The notes below the pieces were generated by a model that worked only from the letters and a program-made list of their open reading frames with translations, made no database searches and was not told the origin of the DNA. The position numbers and the translations under genes were made by a program. A DNA stretch of 64,000 bases. It comes from Cymbidium sinense (Eukaryota > Streptophyta > Magnoliopsida > Asparagales > Orchidaceae). The DNA lies in assembly GCA_021442155.1 (NCBI GenBank), contig CM038214.1, positions 21,043,808 through 21,107,807 of the forward strand, given 5' to 3'. This document shows, piece by piece, positions 1-12,120 of this stretch. How positions within the stretch are numbered: position 1 is the first letter of the stretch; each line of letters begins with the position of its first letter.

Positions 1-3000
1 TATAATTTTAAAAAATAAACCCTAAACCTTTAACCTAAAATGCTAAATCCTAAACCCTAAATTAACCTAAACCTAAACCCTAAACACTCTAAATAGTCTA
101 AATCCTTAACCCAAAACCCAAAACCCTAAACCCTAATCCTAACCCTAAACCTTAAACCCTAACCCTAAAACCCAAAATAACACTAAACCCTAAACCTAAA
201 CTATCAAAGTAAAACCCTAAACCCTAAAATTAAACCATACACTAAACCCTAAACCCTAGCCCTAAACCCTACACCATAAAACCCTAAACACTAAACCCTA
301 AACCCTAAACCATAAGCCTAAACCTTAACAACCTAAAAACCTAAACCTTAACTAAATAAAATCTAAAAATAAAATAATTTAAAAAACATAAACCTAAATA
401 AAATAAAAAATAAAATAAAATAAAAACCTAAACTAAAGCCTAAACTTAAACATTAACAAAATTTGAACTAAAATAAAATAAACTAAACCTAAACTAAACT
501 AAAATAAAATAAACCTAATATTAAAAAAACATAAATAAAATAAATTAAACTAAAAAAAAACTTAATCCTAAACTAAAAATTTAACCAAAAATAAACCAAA
601 AAAATAAAACCTAAAACCTAAATATAAAAAAATAAAATAAAAACATAAACCTAAACATTAAAAAATAAATAAAAAATAAAACTCAACTAAAAACTAAACT
701 TAAACCTAAACCTAAAAAAATAAACTAAAATAAATAAAGTAAGCTAAATAAAAAAATAAACCTAAATAAAAGAACTAAAACAAATAAAAAATAATCTAAA
801 AAACCTAAACATACCTAAACCTAATTTAAAAAAAAAAACTAAAACCTAAATCTTAAACATTAAACCCTAAACCTTAAACCAAACCCAAAACCCTAAACCT
901 AAACCATAAGCCTAAAACCCAAAACCCCAAACCCCAAATCCTAAACCCTAAAAACCCTAAACTCTAAGCTGAAATACTAAACCTTAAAGCCTAAACCCTA
1001 AAAACCTAAACCTTAAACCCTAAACCTAAAACCCCAAAACCTACAACCATAAACCCTAAACATTAAACCCCAAACCCTAAACCCTAAACCTTAAAACCTT
1101 AAACCCTAAACCCTAAACCTTTAACACTAAACCCTAAAAACCTAAACCCTAAACCCTAAACTCTATAACCTACAACATAAAACCCTAAACCCTAAAACCC
1201 TAAAAACCTAAACCTAAACTAAATTAAAACTAAAAATAAAATAAATCAAAAAACCTAAACCTAAAGAAAATATAAAATAAAATAAAATAAAAACCTAAAC
1301 CTAAACCTTAAAAATAAAATAAAATAAGAAAATTAAAATAAAATAAAATAAAAAATAAAACCTAATTAAATTAAAAATTATAAGCATAAATAAAAGCATA
1401 AATAAAATAAAATAAATAAAATAAAAACTAAAATAAACTAAAATAAATAAAAAATGAACTAAGTAAACTAAATAAACCTAAACCTACCAATTTACATAAC
1501 TTAAAAAAAAAGCCCTAAACTTTATGCTAACCCAAAACCTTAAACCCAAAACCCTAAACCCTAAACCCTAAACCCTAAAAACCCTAATCCTCCTAAACTA
1601 AACCTAAACCCTAACCTTAAACCCTTAACCCTAAAAAAACATAAACCCTAAAACCTAAAATAAAACACTAAAAAATAAAATAAACATAAACTAAACTTAA
1701 AATAAAACCTAAATAAATAACCCTAAACCCTAAACCTAAAAAATAAAATAAAGCTAAAATAAAAAACATAAATAAAATAAAATTAAATAAAAATAAACCT
1801 AAACCTAAACTATAAAATAAACCTAAAAATAAACCTAAATAAAAAAATAAAATTAAACCTAAATAAAAAAAATAAAACCTAAACCTAAAAAATAAATAAA
1901 ATAAAACTCAACCAAAAATAAACTTAAACTTAAACCTAAACCAAAAAATAAACTAAAATAAAACCTAAACTAAAATAAATAAACTAAAATAAATAAACTA
2001 AACTAAATAAAAAAATAAACCAAAATAAAAAAAGTAAAATAATCTAAAATAAATAAAAAAATTAAACTAAATAAACCTAAACCTACCATTTTACTTAATT
2101 TGAAAATAAAACCCTAAACCTTAAAACCTAAACCCTAAACCCTATACACTAAATCCTAAAGCCTAAAGCCTAAACCCTAAACCCTAATCCTACAATCCTA
2201 AACATTAAACCCTAAACCATAAACCCTAAAAACCCTAAACCCTAAACCCTAAACTAAACACTTAAACCCTAAACCTAAACACTAAACCTTAAACTCTAAA
2301 CACTAAACCTAACTTAAACCTTAAACCCTAAACTAAACCCTAAAACCCTACATAAAACCTAAACTAAAACTATAAAACCTATAACCTAAATCTTAAACTA
2401 TAAATAAACCCTAAACCCTAAACCTAAAACCATAAACTAAACTAAACTTAAACCTAAACTAAAATAAAACTAAAACTAAACCCTAAACCTAAACTAAACT
2501 AAACCCTAAACTCTAATAAAACCTACAACCTTAAATCATAAATAATTCATAAAACCTAAAACCTATACCTAAACAAAATAAAACATTAAAAAAACCTAAA
2601 CTAAATAAAATAAAGAACAAAAAATAAAAATCCTAAACCTAAACCTAAAAAATAAAATAAAATAAAACTAAAATAAATAAGAATAAAACCTAACATAAAA
2701 TAATAAAATAATGAATAAAACATAAATATAATAAAATAAAAATAAACAAAATAAAGAATAAAAATAAAATTAACTAAAATAAATAAAAAATAAAGTAAAT
2801 AAACCTAACCCTACTCGTTTACTTAATTTAACAAAAAAAACCCTAAACTCTATGCTAACCCTAAACATTAAACCTAAAAACCATAAACCCTAAAACCTAA
2901 AAAACTAAACTAAACCCCAACCTAAACCTAACCCTAAACCCTAAACCCTAAACCCTAAAACCTAAATAAAACCCTAAAACCCTAAAACCTAAAACCTAAA

Positions 3001-6000
3001 CATAAACCCTAAATCATAAAACCTATAAACCTAAACCAAACTAAAAAACCTAAAATAAATTATATATAAGAAAACCTAAACCTAAATAAAATTAAAAATA
3101 AATAAAATAAAAAACCTAAACTAAAAGCTAAACTTAAAGCTAAAAATAAAATAAAATAAACTAAAATAAAATAGATAAAAACCTAAACAAAACTAAAAAA
3201 TAAAATAAACCTAACAATAAAATACTTTGCTAAAATAAAAACTAAAAGTAAAATAAAATAAAATAAACCTAAAATAACATAAAATAAAACAAAATAAAAA
3301 CTTAAACCTAAAAAAACCTAAAATAAAACTAAATAATAAATAAAACTAAACCTAAACCCTAAACTAAAATAAACCTAAACCTAAATTAAAATAAGATAAA
3401 CAAATTAAAATAAACTTAAACCTAAACTAAAATAAACTAAACTAACTTAAATAAAACTTAAACCAAAACCTAAACTAAACTTAACCTAAACCTAAATGTA
3501 AACTAAATAAAATAAAATAAACTAGAAATAACCCTAAACCTAAACTAAAAAATAAAACCTAAAAATAAACCAAAATAAAAACTTAAAACCTAAACCTAAA
3601 AAATATAATAAAAACCTAAACCTAAACCAAAAAAAAATAAAAATAAATACTATACCTTAAAATTAAAATAAAAATAAAACTCAATTAAAAAATGAACATA
3701 AACCTAAACTTAAACCTAAAAAAAAACTAAAATATAAAACATAAACTAAAATAAATAAACCTAAAATAAATAAAGTAAACTAAATAAAAATAAAAAATAA
3801 ACCTAAATAAAAATAAAAAAATAAACTAAAATAAATAAAAAATAAACTAAATAAACCTAAACCTCCAGGTTTACTTATTTTAAAAAAAATTAAAAAAAAA
3901 CCTAAACCAACAACCTAAAAAACCTAAACAATAAACCCTAAAATCTAAACCCTAAACTAACTAAACTAACTAAATCTTAAACACTAAACCTCTAAAACCT
4001 AAACCTAAACCCTAAACCTAAATCTAATAACCTAAATAAATCCTAAACCTAAATCTAAACCCTAAACCTAAATCTAAATACTAACTCTAAACTATAAACC
4101 CTAAAACTAACTCTAATCTTAAACCTAAACAATAACCAAACCTAAACTTAAACCTAAACCTTAAACCCTAAACCTAAACCTAAACTAAACCCTAAACCTT
4201 AAACAAAACACTAAACCTTAAACTATAAACCTAAAACTTAACCCTTAATCCCTAAACCTTAAAACTAGCAACCCAAACCCTAAACTTTAAACTCTAAACC
4301 CTAAAATACTAAAAACTTAAACCTAAACTAAATAAAACCTAAAAATAAATTTAATAAATAAATAAAATAAAAAAATAAAACTTAAAGTAAAACCTAAACT
4401 TAAACCTAAAAATAAAATAAAATAAAATAAACTAAAATAAAATAAATAAAAACCCAAACATAACAAAAAATAACCTAAATAACATAAAAATAAACATAAA
4501 ATAAAAATAAAATAAACCTAAGATAAACCTAATATAAAAAAAAATAAAACCTAAATGAAAACCTAAACCTAAAAATAAAACCTAAAAATCAATAGAAAAT
4601 AAAACCTAAACCTAAAATAAAAATAAAATAAATAAAATAAAATAAACCTAAACTAAAACTAAAATAAATAAAACTAAAATAAACTAAACCTAAACCTAAA
4701 CAAAAACTAAATAAAATAAAATAAAATAAAACTAAACCTAAACCTAAACTAAAAAATAAAACCTAAAAGTAAACCTAAAATAAAAACTTAAAACCTAAAC
4801 ATAAAAAAAATAAAATACAAACCTAAACCTGAACTTAAAAATAAAAAATATAACCTAATCATAAAAAAAAATTAAAATAAAACTCAACTAAAAATTAAAC
4901 TTAAACCAAATCCTAAACCTAAAAAATAAAGTATAATAAAATACATAAACTAAAATAAATAAACCTAAAATAAATAAACTAAAAAAAGTAAACATAACTA
5001 AAAATAAAAAAATAAAATAAACTATAAAAAATAAATAATAAACTAAATAAATTAAATAAATTTGAACATACCGATTTACTAAATTTAAAAAAATTAAAAA
5101 TTAAAAACCCTAAATCCTAAGCTAACCCAAAACCCTAAACCCTAACCCTAAACCCTAAAACCCTAAACCCTAAACCTAAAACCCTAAACCAAAAACCAAA
5201 AACACTAAAAACCTAAACCTAAACTAAATAATACCTAAAAATAGTTTATATAAAATAACATAAACCTAAACCTAAATAAACTAAAAAAATAAAATAAAAT
5301 AAACTACTCAAAATAAATAAAAAACTGAACCAAAACCTAAATCTAAACTAAAAAATAAAAAACCTAAATAAAATAAAAAACTAAACATAAAATAAAAATA
5401 AAATAAACCTAAAATAAAATAAAATAAAAAATAAATAAAAACCAAAACCAAAAAATAAACTTAAAAATATATATATAATAAAACCTAAACCCTAAACAAA
5501 ACAAAAAAACTAAACCAAAAATAATAATAAAATAAACAAAATGAAATAAACATAAACCTAAATTAAAATAAAATAAACTAAAATAAATAAAACCTAAGAC
5601 TAAACCTAAAATAAACTAAACCTAAACCTAAACCTAAACTAAATAAAATAAAATAAACTAAAAATAAACCTAAGCATAAAGTAAACAATAAAAACTAGAA
5701 ATAAACCTAAAATAAAAACCTAAAACCTAAACCTAAAAAAATAAAATTAATATAAAAACCTAAACCTACAAATAAAAAATAAAACCTAAATTTAAAATAT
5801 AATATAAAAAAACTAAACTAAAAAAATAAACATAATCCAAAACGTAAAGAATCAAAAAAACTAAAATAAAAAGCCTAAGCTAAAATAAATAAACCTTAAA
5901 TAGATAAATGAAAAAAACCTAAATAAAAATAAAAATAAAATAAAATAAAATAAAATAAATAAATAAACTAATTAAACTTAAGCCTATCGATTTACTTAAT

Positions 6001-6178
6001 TAAAAAAATAACAAAACCTTAAAACCTAAACCCTAAACCCTAACCCTAAACCCTAATCCTAAACCCTAAAAGCATAAACCCAAAAACTCTAAACCCTGAA
6101 CCCTAAACCCTAAATGATCACCCTAAACCCCAAACCTAAACCTAAAACTAATCAACCTAAACCTAAACCTAAACCCTA
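1..6178 (+). repeat. Degenerate telomere-like array with higher-order units, block A
   Basis: Sequence dominated by CCCTAAA heptamers and decayed variants (CCTAAA, CCCAAA, AACCTAAA), alternating with A-rich stretches of AAATAAA and ACCTAAACCTAAA. Near-canonical stretches lie around 1-340, 860-1210, 1515-1640, 2105-2350, 2840-3010, 3900-4330, 5100-5200 and 6010-6178, with A-rich stretches between them. Most A-rich stretches end in a non-telomeric landmark close to CCTACCRATTTACTTAATTT plus an A-run: about 1483-1511, 2082-2108, 2810-2840, 3861-3888, 5066-5098 and 5983-6009. After several landmarks the next words are also alike (CCCTAAACTNTATGCTAACC at 1513 and 2841, similar at 5109). This is a higher-order satellite derived from plant telomere repeat, not a functional chromosome end. 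No gene is visible in it. Confidence 0.9.
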
Positions 6179-6647
6179 AGAATGGGTAGAACCTTGATAG
6201 GAACAACACCATCAACCAGCTTAGGATCCATGGAGGTGAAGGTGGATGCTACGATTATCATGATGTTGGTGGCGGATCTTGAGGTGCTCGTGGATATGGA
6301 GGTGGTGGTCAGAGCAGTAGTGGTAATGTTGGCGAGAAGAGTGACGGGGGTTACAGTTGTGGTGATGTCAGAGGGAGAGATTGGGGCTATGATGGTGGAT
6401 AACGCTACTCGAGTGGCCGGGGTGGTTTTGATGGAAACTGAGAAATCAAGAACGCCGATCTGATGAGCTTATGGAATTATGTCTTTAAGTAGAGACAGAA
6501 TCTATTTTGATTTGCTTTTAGGTTCTCTTTTTTTTGTCAATGTCATCGCTTGTGTCTTAGAAAACTTAGTATGTTGCTTGGTTGATGAAATCTAATAGAA
6601 GAAATGATGATTCTTAAATTGTTTTTGTTAAAAAAAAAAAGCAAAAA
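6179..6647 (+). pseudogene. GRP7-like glycine-rich RNA-binding protein retro-fragment, copy 1
   Basis: 5'-truncated retro-fragment of a glycine-rich RNA-binding protein mRNA embedded in CCCTAAA repeats. Read from 6181 the frame gives N-G-stop-N-L-D-R-N-N-T-I-N-Q, the decayed end of an RRM (family form NGQNLDGRNITVNQAQ). A Gly/Tyr/Ser-rich tail with RGRDWGYDGG-like and SSGRGGFDGN-like words follows, ending in a stop near 6440, with two internal stops. About 190 bp of 3' UTR then leads to a poly(A) run at 6629-6640 and back to telomere repeats. A 93-codon ATG-initiated reading frame over the same bases is out of register and meaningless. The parent family (GRP7/GRP8) are single-RRM, Gly-tail RNA chaperones. 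Only the last RRM strand and the tail are present, so this is non-functional. Confidence 0.8.
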
Positions 6648-7850
6648 CATTATACCCTAAACTAAAACCTAAACCCTAAACCTAAAACCCAAACCCTAAA
6701 CCCAAAACCCTAAACCCAAAACCCAAACCCTAAACCCCAAACCCCAAACCCCAAACCCTAAACCTTAAACCCTAAACTAATACTAATCCATAAACCCTAA
6801 ACCCTAAAAAGCTAAAAAGCTAAACCTAAACTAAATAAAACCTAAAAATAAAATAAATAAATAAACTTAAACCAAACCAAATAAAATTATAATAAAATAA
6901 AAATATAAACTAAAACCTAAACCTAAACTTAAAAATAAAATAAAATAAAAAATTTAAAAAAACTAGAATAAAATAAATAAAATCCTAAACTAAACTAAAA
7001 AATAAAATAAACCTAAGAATAAAAACCTATATAAAAAAATTAGAAATAAAATAAACTTAAAATATAAAAAAATTAAACCTAAATAAGAACCTAAACCTAA
7101 AAATAAATAAAAAATAAAACCTAAACCATAAACTAAAAAAAACTTAAACTAAATAAAATAAATAAATAAAATAAAATAAACCTAAACCTAAACTAAAATA
7201 AACCTAAAATAAACTAAAATAAACCTAAAATAAACTAAACTAAAATAAAAAAAACCTAAACCTAAACCTAAACTAAATAAAATAAAATAAACTATAAATA
7301 AACCTAAACCAAAATTACAAAATAAAATGTAAAAATAAACCTAAAACCTAACCTAAAAAAATAAAACATAAACCTAAAAATAAAAATAAAACCTAAACTT
7401 AAACAATAAAATAAAAAAAAACTCCATTAAAAATAAAACTAAACCTAAACCAAAAAAAAATTAAACTAAAATAAAACCTAAACTAAAAGAAATAAACCTA
7501 AAAATAAATTAAAATAAAAAAATTTTAAAAAAGTAAACTAAAATAAATATAAACTAAACTAAATAAACCTAACCTACTAGTTTACTTAATTTAAAAAAAA
7601 ACCATAAACCCTAAATCTGAAACAGTAAACCCTAAAGCTACAACCCTAAACCCTAAACCATAGAAAACTCTAATCCATAAACCCTAAACCCTAACCCTAA
7701 ACCCTAAACTCTACAAGCATAAACCCTAAAACTAGAAACCCTAAACCCTAAACCATTAACCCTAAACCCTAAACCCTAAACCCTAAAACCTACACCCTAA
7801 ACCTAAACCTAAAAAAATAAATAAAAATAAACCTATCACAAACCTAATAA
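6648..7850 (+). repeat. Degenerate telomere-like array, block B
   Basis: Near-canonical CCCTAAA/CCCCAAA to about 6810, then an A-rich stretch (AAATAAA, CCTAAACCTAAA) to 7570, a landmark at 7572-7600 (CCTACTAGTTTACTTAATTT), another near-canonical stretch to about 7800, then about 50 bp of A-rich sequence before the LTR fragment. It has the same order as block A, so the GRP fragment sits inside one higher-order unit. Confidence 0.88.
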
Positions 7851-9546
7851 TGGCGATGACTTCATTCTCTCACTCACGTTAGATCAAGCACCATCCATTC
7901 TACATGTTCGGAATGGATGGTCGTAATTAGATCCACTAGATTGATTTAATTTAATCCTATTAAGCTATGGGATTAATCATAGCCATCCAATCTTAGATCA
8001 AATGATAGAAGAGAAAGCACGTCTATCACTGCCACGTAGGCACTGAGTTCGGTAAATTTTAAGCAGCCAATCCTATGGTGCCACATGGAAAGTGTGCCAC
8101 GTCCACCACTAGGATTAGCCTTTAATTATGCTTAATTAATTATTTTTAATTGTTGAAACTTCTAAAAATCATAAAAAAATCATAAAGAAATAAAAAATGC
8201 AAAACAAATACTCATTTTAAAGGTATTTCAGAGGAGAATTAATTAAAAATGATCATAACTAATTTTGAACTATAATTAAGGTTTAATTATAAAATTAATT
8301 AGCTTAATTACTTTTAAATCACTTAAGCAATTAATCCTAAATTTTGTGGGTTAATTTAATAGGATGGCCTCTGCCTCCCATGATTTTCTTGGGATTTATT
8401 GTTCACTTAATTAAGAAAATTGACTAATTAAACCTTAACTACTCTTTAAGTAATTAATGATTAATTAATCCCATGAATAGTAATAAATTAATTAAGTTTA
8501 TTAATCATTGTTCAATAGTAAGTGAACTAAGGAATATGGTTGGGACCCCTTTCCTTAGTTCATTTCTTCTTCTTTTTAAATGAAATTATTTAAGATTTAA
8601 CTAATTAATCACTTAATCAAATTGAAATCATAATCACATCATACATTAATTTAAGTCATGGGGAAGATCTTTAGATGTTTAATAACCTAAAGGAGTTTAA
8701 TGAAATTATGGTTAGTCCACATGTCAAAAAAAACCATAAGAGTAATTAATTAAGTCCCTTAATCTAATTAAATATTAATCATGAGCCAATTGGATTAGGC
8801 TCCTTTATTTCCTAGATCATTGCAAGTTTAGTTTCCATGCATATCATGTTGGATCATAATTATTTAGTTAATTACTTCAAGGTGACATTGGTAAGAGTAA
8901 TTAATTCATCTAATTAAGGGTTCTACTTCATTAACCCATATAATCAACTTAATTACATTTTCTTAATTTAAATGAAATCACTAATGTGGGAATGGGTTTA
9001 AAACAGTAAGTGATGATTTCTCGGTCCTCTTTAAATCAAATCAAATTCAAAACATAATTAATTAAGAATCTTTGGTTTGCTTTAAACAATCTTATTTGAT
9101 TTGATTGTCATTAAGAACTAGTTTGGTTGAATGAATCACATGTTTATATTTTCGATTTTCCTCTTCCAATCATGTTAAATTTGGTATGTCATTTGAGTTC
9201 ATGCTTCCATCTTTTCAAAATCAAGTAAAATAAAATGGATTACCTTTATGTAAGCTTGCATGTATTGATTTAATTTAATATATGCTTGGCTATTACCACT
9301 ATTAAATCTAAATCTATTTTTCAAAAGCTTATAAATGAATAATAATATGTTTTATTATGCTAGCTAAAAATACATAAGAAATGCATGTGCTTATAACTTA
9401 ACTGAATGAATGTTAGGTTCTCCTTCTTCTATTCATGTATTGATTTATATAAGATTAAACGGTAATGGGTATATAGTCTAGACATCCCGGGAACACATGG
9501 GTTTAGCTAGCCCCAAGGAGGTCATTTGATTACCTCACTTCCCTGG
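7851..9546 (+). mobile_element. Truncated LTR fragment X1 (Tat-like long LTR), plus orientation
   Basis: AT-rich non-coding sequence homologous to the minus strand of 52,329-54,150 and of about 30,650-32,400. Shared words include the Nhe-type stretch around CCCGGGAACACA and TAGCTAGCCCCAAGGAGG (9,487-9,520), the GCCACGTAGGCAC region near 8,030 and TTAATTTAATAGGATG near 8,355. Both ends are truncated: the left end joins telomere repeat at about 7850, and the right end joins the last ~65 bp of a GRP 3' UTR. That right-hand junction is the same one seen at 52,328. No ORF of note. The assignment as an LTR piece comes from its relationship to 28,750-35,309. Confidence 0.65.
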
Positions 9547-9613
9547 TTTGTTACTTAGTTGTTGAAATTGAAAATAAGAAATGTTAAATTTAAATTTGTT
9601 CATTATTAAAAAA
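9547..9613 (+). pseudogene. GRP 3' UTR tail with poly(A), copy 2 (fused to LTR fragment)
   Basis: TTGTTACTTAGTTGTTGAAATT followed by AATAAGAAATG and GAATTTGTTC-like words, the terminal UTR of the GRP fragments, then a poly(A) run at about 9606-9614. Everything upstream of TTACTTGG in the GRP sequence is replaced by LTR sequence. Confidence 0.75.
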
Positions 9614-9656
9614 AACAACAAAAACCCTAAACCTATACCCTAAACCCTAAACCCTA
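9614..9656 (+). repeat. Short CCCTAAA spacer
   Basis: About five telomere-like heptamers separate the GRP tail on the left from the next GRP 5' end on the right. Confidence 0.85.
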
Positions 9657-9684
9657 AGAATGGGCAGAACCTTGATGGAAGGAA
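9657..9684 (+). pseudogene. GRP 5' piece (NGQNLDGR) fused to LINE
   Basis: AATGGGCAGAACCTTGATGG encodes N-G-Q-N-L-D-G, the best-preserved copy of the RRM-end breakpoint sequence that opens every GRP fragment here. After about 28 bp the homology stops and LINE endonuclease sequence begins in the same sense. Confidence 0.75.
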
Positions 9685-10400
9685 ATAATTTTATTGAGGT
9701 TTCAATTATTGATGATTTTCAACAAGTTGTTGATACTCAAATCTCCTATGTGACTATTGTGTTTTAGGAGCCTTTGTTTATGCTTCTTGCTTTAGATCTG
9801 GTCGTAATCTCCTTTGGGATAATTTGAGAAACTTTGCTATCTCGATCAATAAACCTTAGTTTGTGGGGGGTGATTTCAACACTATTTTACTTTCTTCTGA
9901 ATGGAGTGGTGGTTTCTCTCCCAATATTCATTCCATGGAAGAATTTTCCAATATGATCCTTGCTTGTAGTTTGGTTTATTGGCTTTAAGGGCTCTAACTA
10001 CACTTGGCAAAACTCTAGACTTTGATAAAAGTTGGACAAGATTCTTTTAATATTAGATTACCCAATGGCCTACTACTTGATCACTTAAGCAGAACCTTGT
10101 CTGCTCATGCTCCTCTTCTGGTTTCTGTTAAAAATAGTTTTAATAGATTAAGAAAATCCTCTCTTTTTAGATTTAAGAACATGTGGATTTAGCATATTGA
10201 TTTCTTTGATGTTGTAGCTAACAATTGGAAAGCCCCTTTACATCTTGATAATTCAATTACGGGGATGAATAGACTATGGTTTAACTTAAAAGACTTAAAC
10301 AAATTTTGGGTTGGTGGAACAAGCATTATTTTTAAAACCATTTTGCTAATATTAAAAACATGGAAAATTTGGTTGTGACCTTGAAGTGTCTATTAGTTTG
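9685..10400 (+). pseudogene. LINE endonuclease domain, partial
   Basis: Starts mid-domain. Readable blocks in shifting frames include IIDDFQQVVDTQIS, FVYASCFRSGRNLLWDNLRN, GGDFNTIL (about 9,868-9,890, the metal-binding Asp/Asn motif of APE-type endonucleases), then the counterpart of NYTWQNSR and LLDHLSRTLSAHAPLL (the SDH-type region, Asp/His). In an active LINE this nuclease nicks target DNA for target-primed reverse transcription. Stops at the TAG after INKP and in the following 150 bp show it is dead. Confidence 0.8.
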
Positions 10401-12120
10401 ACCCTTCAAAGCTTACTGATTTGACTAAAGCGAAAGATAAGCTTGCCAATTTCCAAAACATGAAAGAGACTTACTGGTACCAAAAAGCTACAAGTAAACA
10501 TATTGCAGATGGTAATAGGAATACTAGATATTTCCATGCTTTGGTTAACAAAATAAGAGCTTTGAATAATATTCTAAAAATTAAAAATGTTAATGGAGAT
10601 TGGATTTTGGAGTATAATGAGATTAAGGATTCAGCTATTAATTACATTAGAAATATGCTTAATAAGAATTGCTCTTATGAAGCTATTTCTAATTCTCAAC
10701 TAATTCCTTCTATTATAAATAATAATTATAATGATTTTTTTACCTTCGGGCCTAATGAAGAGGAAATTCTTAAATTTCTTAATAGTATGAACACTGATTC
10801 AATTGCTAGTCCTGAGGGTTTCACTACTCAATTTTTTCAGAAATGTTGGTTTATCTTTAAAAGTGATTTCATTGAGGCTGTGATTGATTTTTTTTTAATG
10901 GTAATCTTTTTCCCATATATTTTTCTAGTACTTCTATCATTGTTGTTACAAAGAAAGATAACCTGGATTATTGGAGTGATTTTAGACTTATTAGTCTTTG
11001 CACCTTCTTCAATAAGCTGATATCTAAAATCCTTACCAACAGACTTAAACCTTTACTTAATAAACTTATCTCTCTCAACCAAACAGGTTTTATTAGAGGT
11101 AGATCTATTTCTGATAATATTTACTTTCCCAAGAATTAATTCACAATCTTGATGCCAAGACTAGAGGGGGCCACATTCTTTTCAAACTTGATATTACCAA
11201 AGCCTTTGATAACATCACTTGGGATTTCCTTTTCCATATTCTAGATTTATTTGGATTTTCTAAAAATTTTATTTTTCTCATCAAAAATTATATCAATAAT
11301 GCCTGGTTTTTGATTTTGTTTAATGGGGAAGCTTTGTGCTTCTTTCCCTCTTCTCATGGCTTAAGATAAAGGGATCCTTATCTCCAACTTTATTTATTAT
11401 TGCTATTGAGGACTTATCTAGGAGCATCAATGACTTATTCTTAAATAATGATAGTATGTACTACAAAACTCTTGATGGTCTCCTTGTTTCCCATCTAATT
11501 TTGAGATTTCATCATTTTCGCAATGCTTCCATTCATCACATCAAGCATATTAAGAATTTTTTAAATAAATTTGGTAGAGAAAGTGGCCTTTTGATCAATG
11601 ATAATAAAAGCTATTTTATTATGTCCTCTAGCATCTCAAATAATAAAATCAATCAAATCCTTCATATCACAAATTTTAAACATCAATACTTACCTCTTAA
11701 GTACTTAGGTGTTCCACCCTTTAAAGGCCCGAAATATTCCCATCTCTTTGATGAGTTAATTCAAAAAATTTCAAATAAAATATCTATTTGGGAATTCCAT
11801 TTACTATCTTTTGGTGGTAGCCTCACTATCCTTAAAAGCACTCTCAACTCTATGCATCTTTATTTGATTCAAACCATTTCAAACCATGATTCAAACCATC
11901 TTAGCAAAACTGTTGTGGTTCTTTGGGTGAAGGTGCTCTTGGTTGCAAACCTATTCATGATGCAATCACTACATTCTCTCATAAACTCTGGTGAAACTTT
12001 AGAAAGAATGGCAGCCTTTGGGCTAATTTTATGATAACAAAATATTGTCAAGGTAAACACCCTCTTAACCATACTTATAAAGTTTGTGACTCTCCAATTT
12101 GGAAAAGGCTTTGTTCAATT
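10401..12120 (+). pseudogene. LINE reverse transcriptase, broken
   Basis: The longest open stretches are 10,421-11,020 and 11,336-12,034. The first contains the pre-RT region typical of plant LINEs (GNRNTRYFHALVNK, DGDW-like, SPEGFTTQFFQKCW). A frameshift follows. RT box A is visible as FKLDITKAFDNITW (about 11,181-11,222, catalytic Asp retained). The box around LSPTLFIIAIEDLSRSI keeps the context but loses the RQGDP register. The FADD catalytic box near 11,500-11,515 is destroyed (reads LILRFHHF). The RT tail LKYLGVPPFKGPKYSHLFDEL is clear. At least two frameshifts separate these blocks. Normal role: reverse transcription of LINE RNA at the nick. Confidence 0.85.

Noticed and set aside
1..340. 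A true chromosome end at the window start
   Set aside because: Heptamers are heavily decayed from the first base and the same pattern recurs for tens of kilobases between transposons, so this is interstitial or subtelomeric array and not a functional telomere.
6182..6463. 93-codon open reading frame starting ATGGGTAGAACC
   Set aside because: It is out of register with the glycine-rich GRP frame over the same bases and gives a Val/Met-rich nonsense protein.
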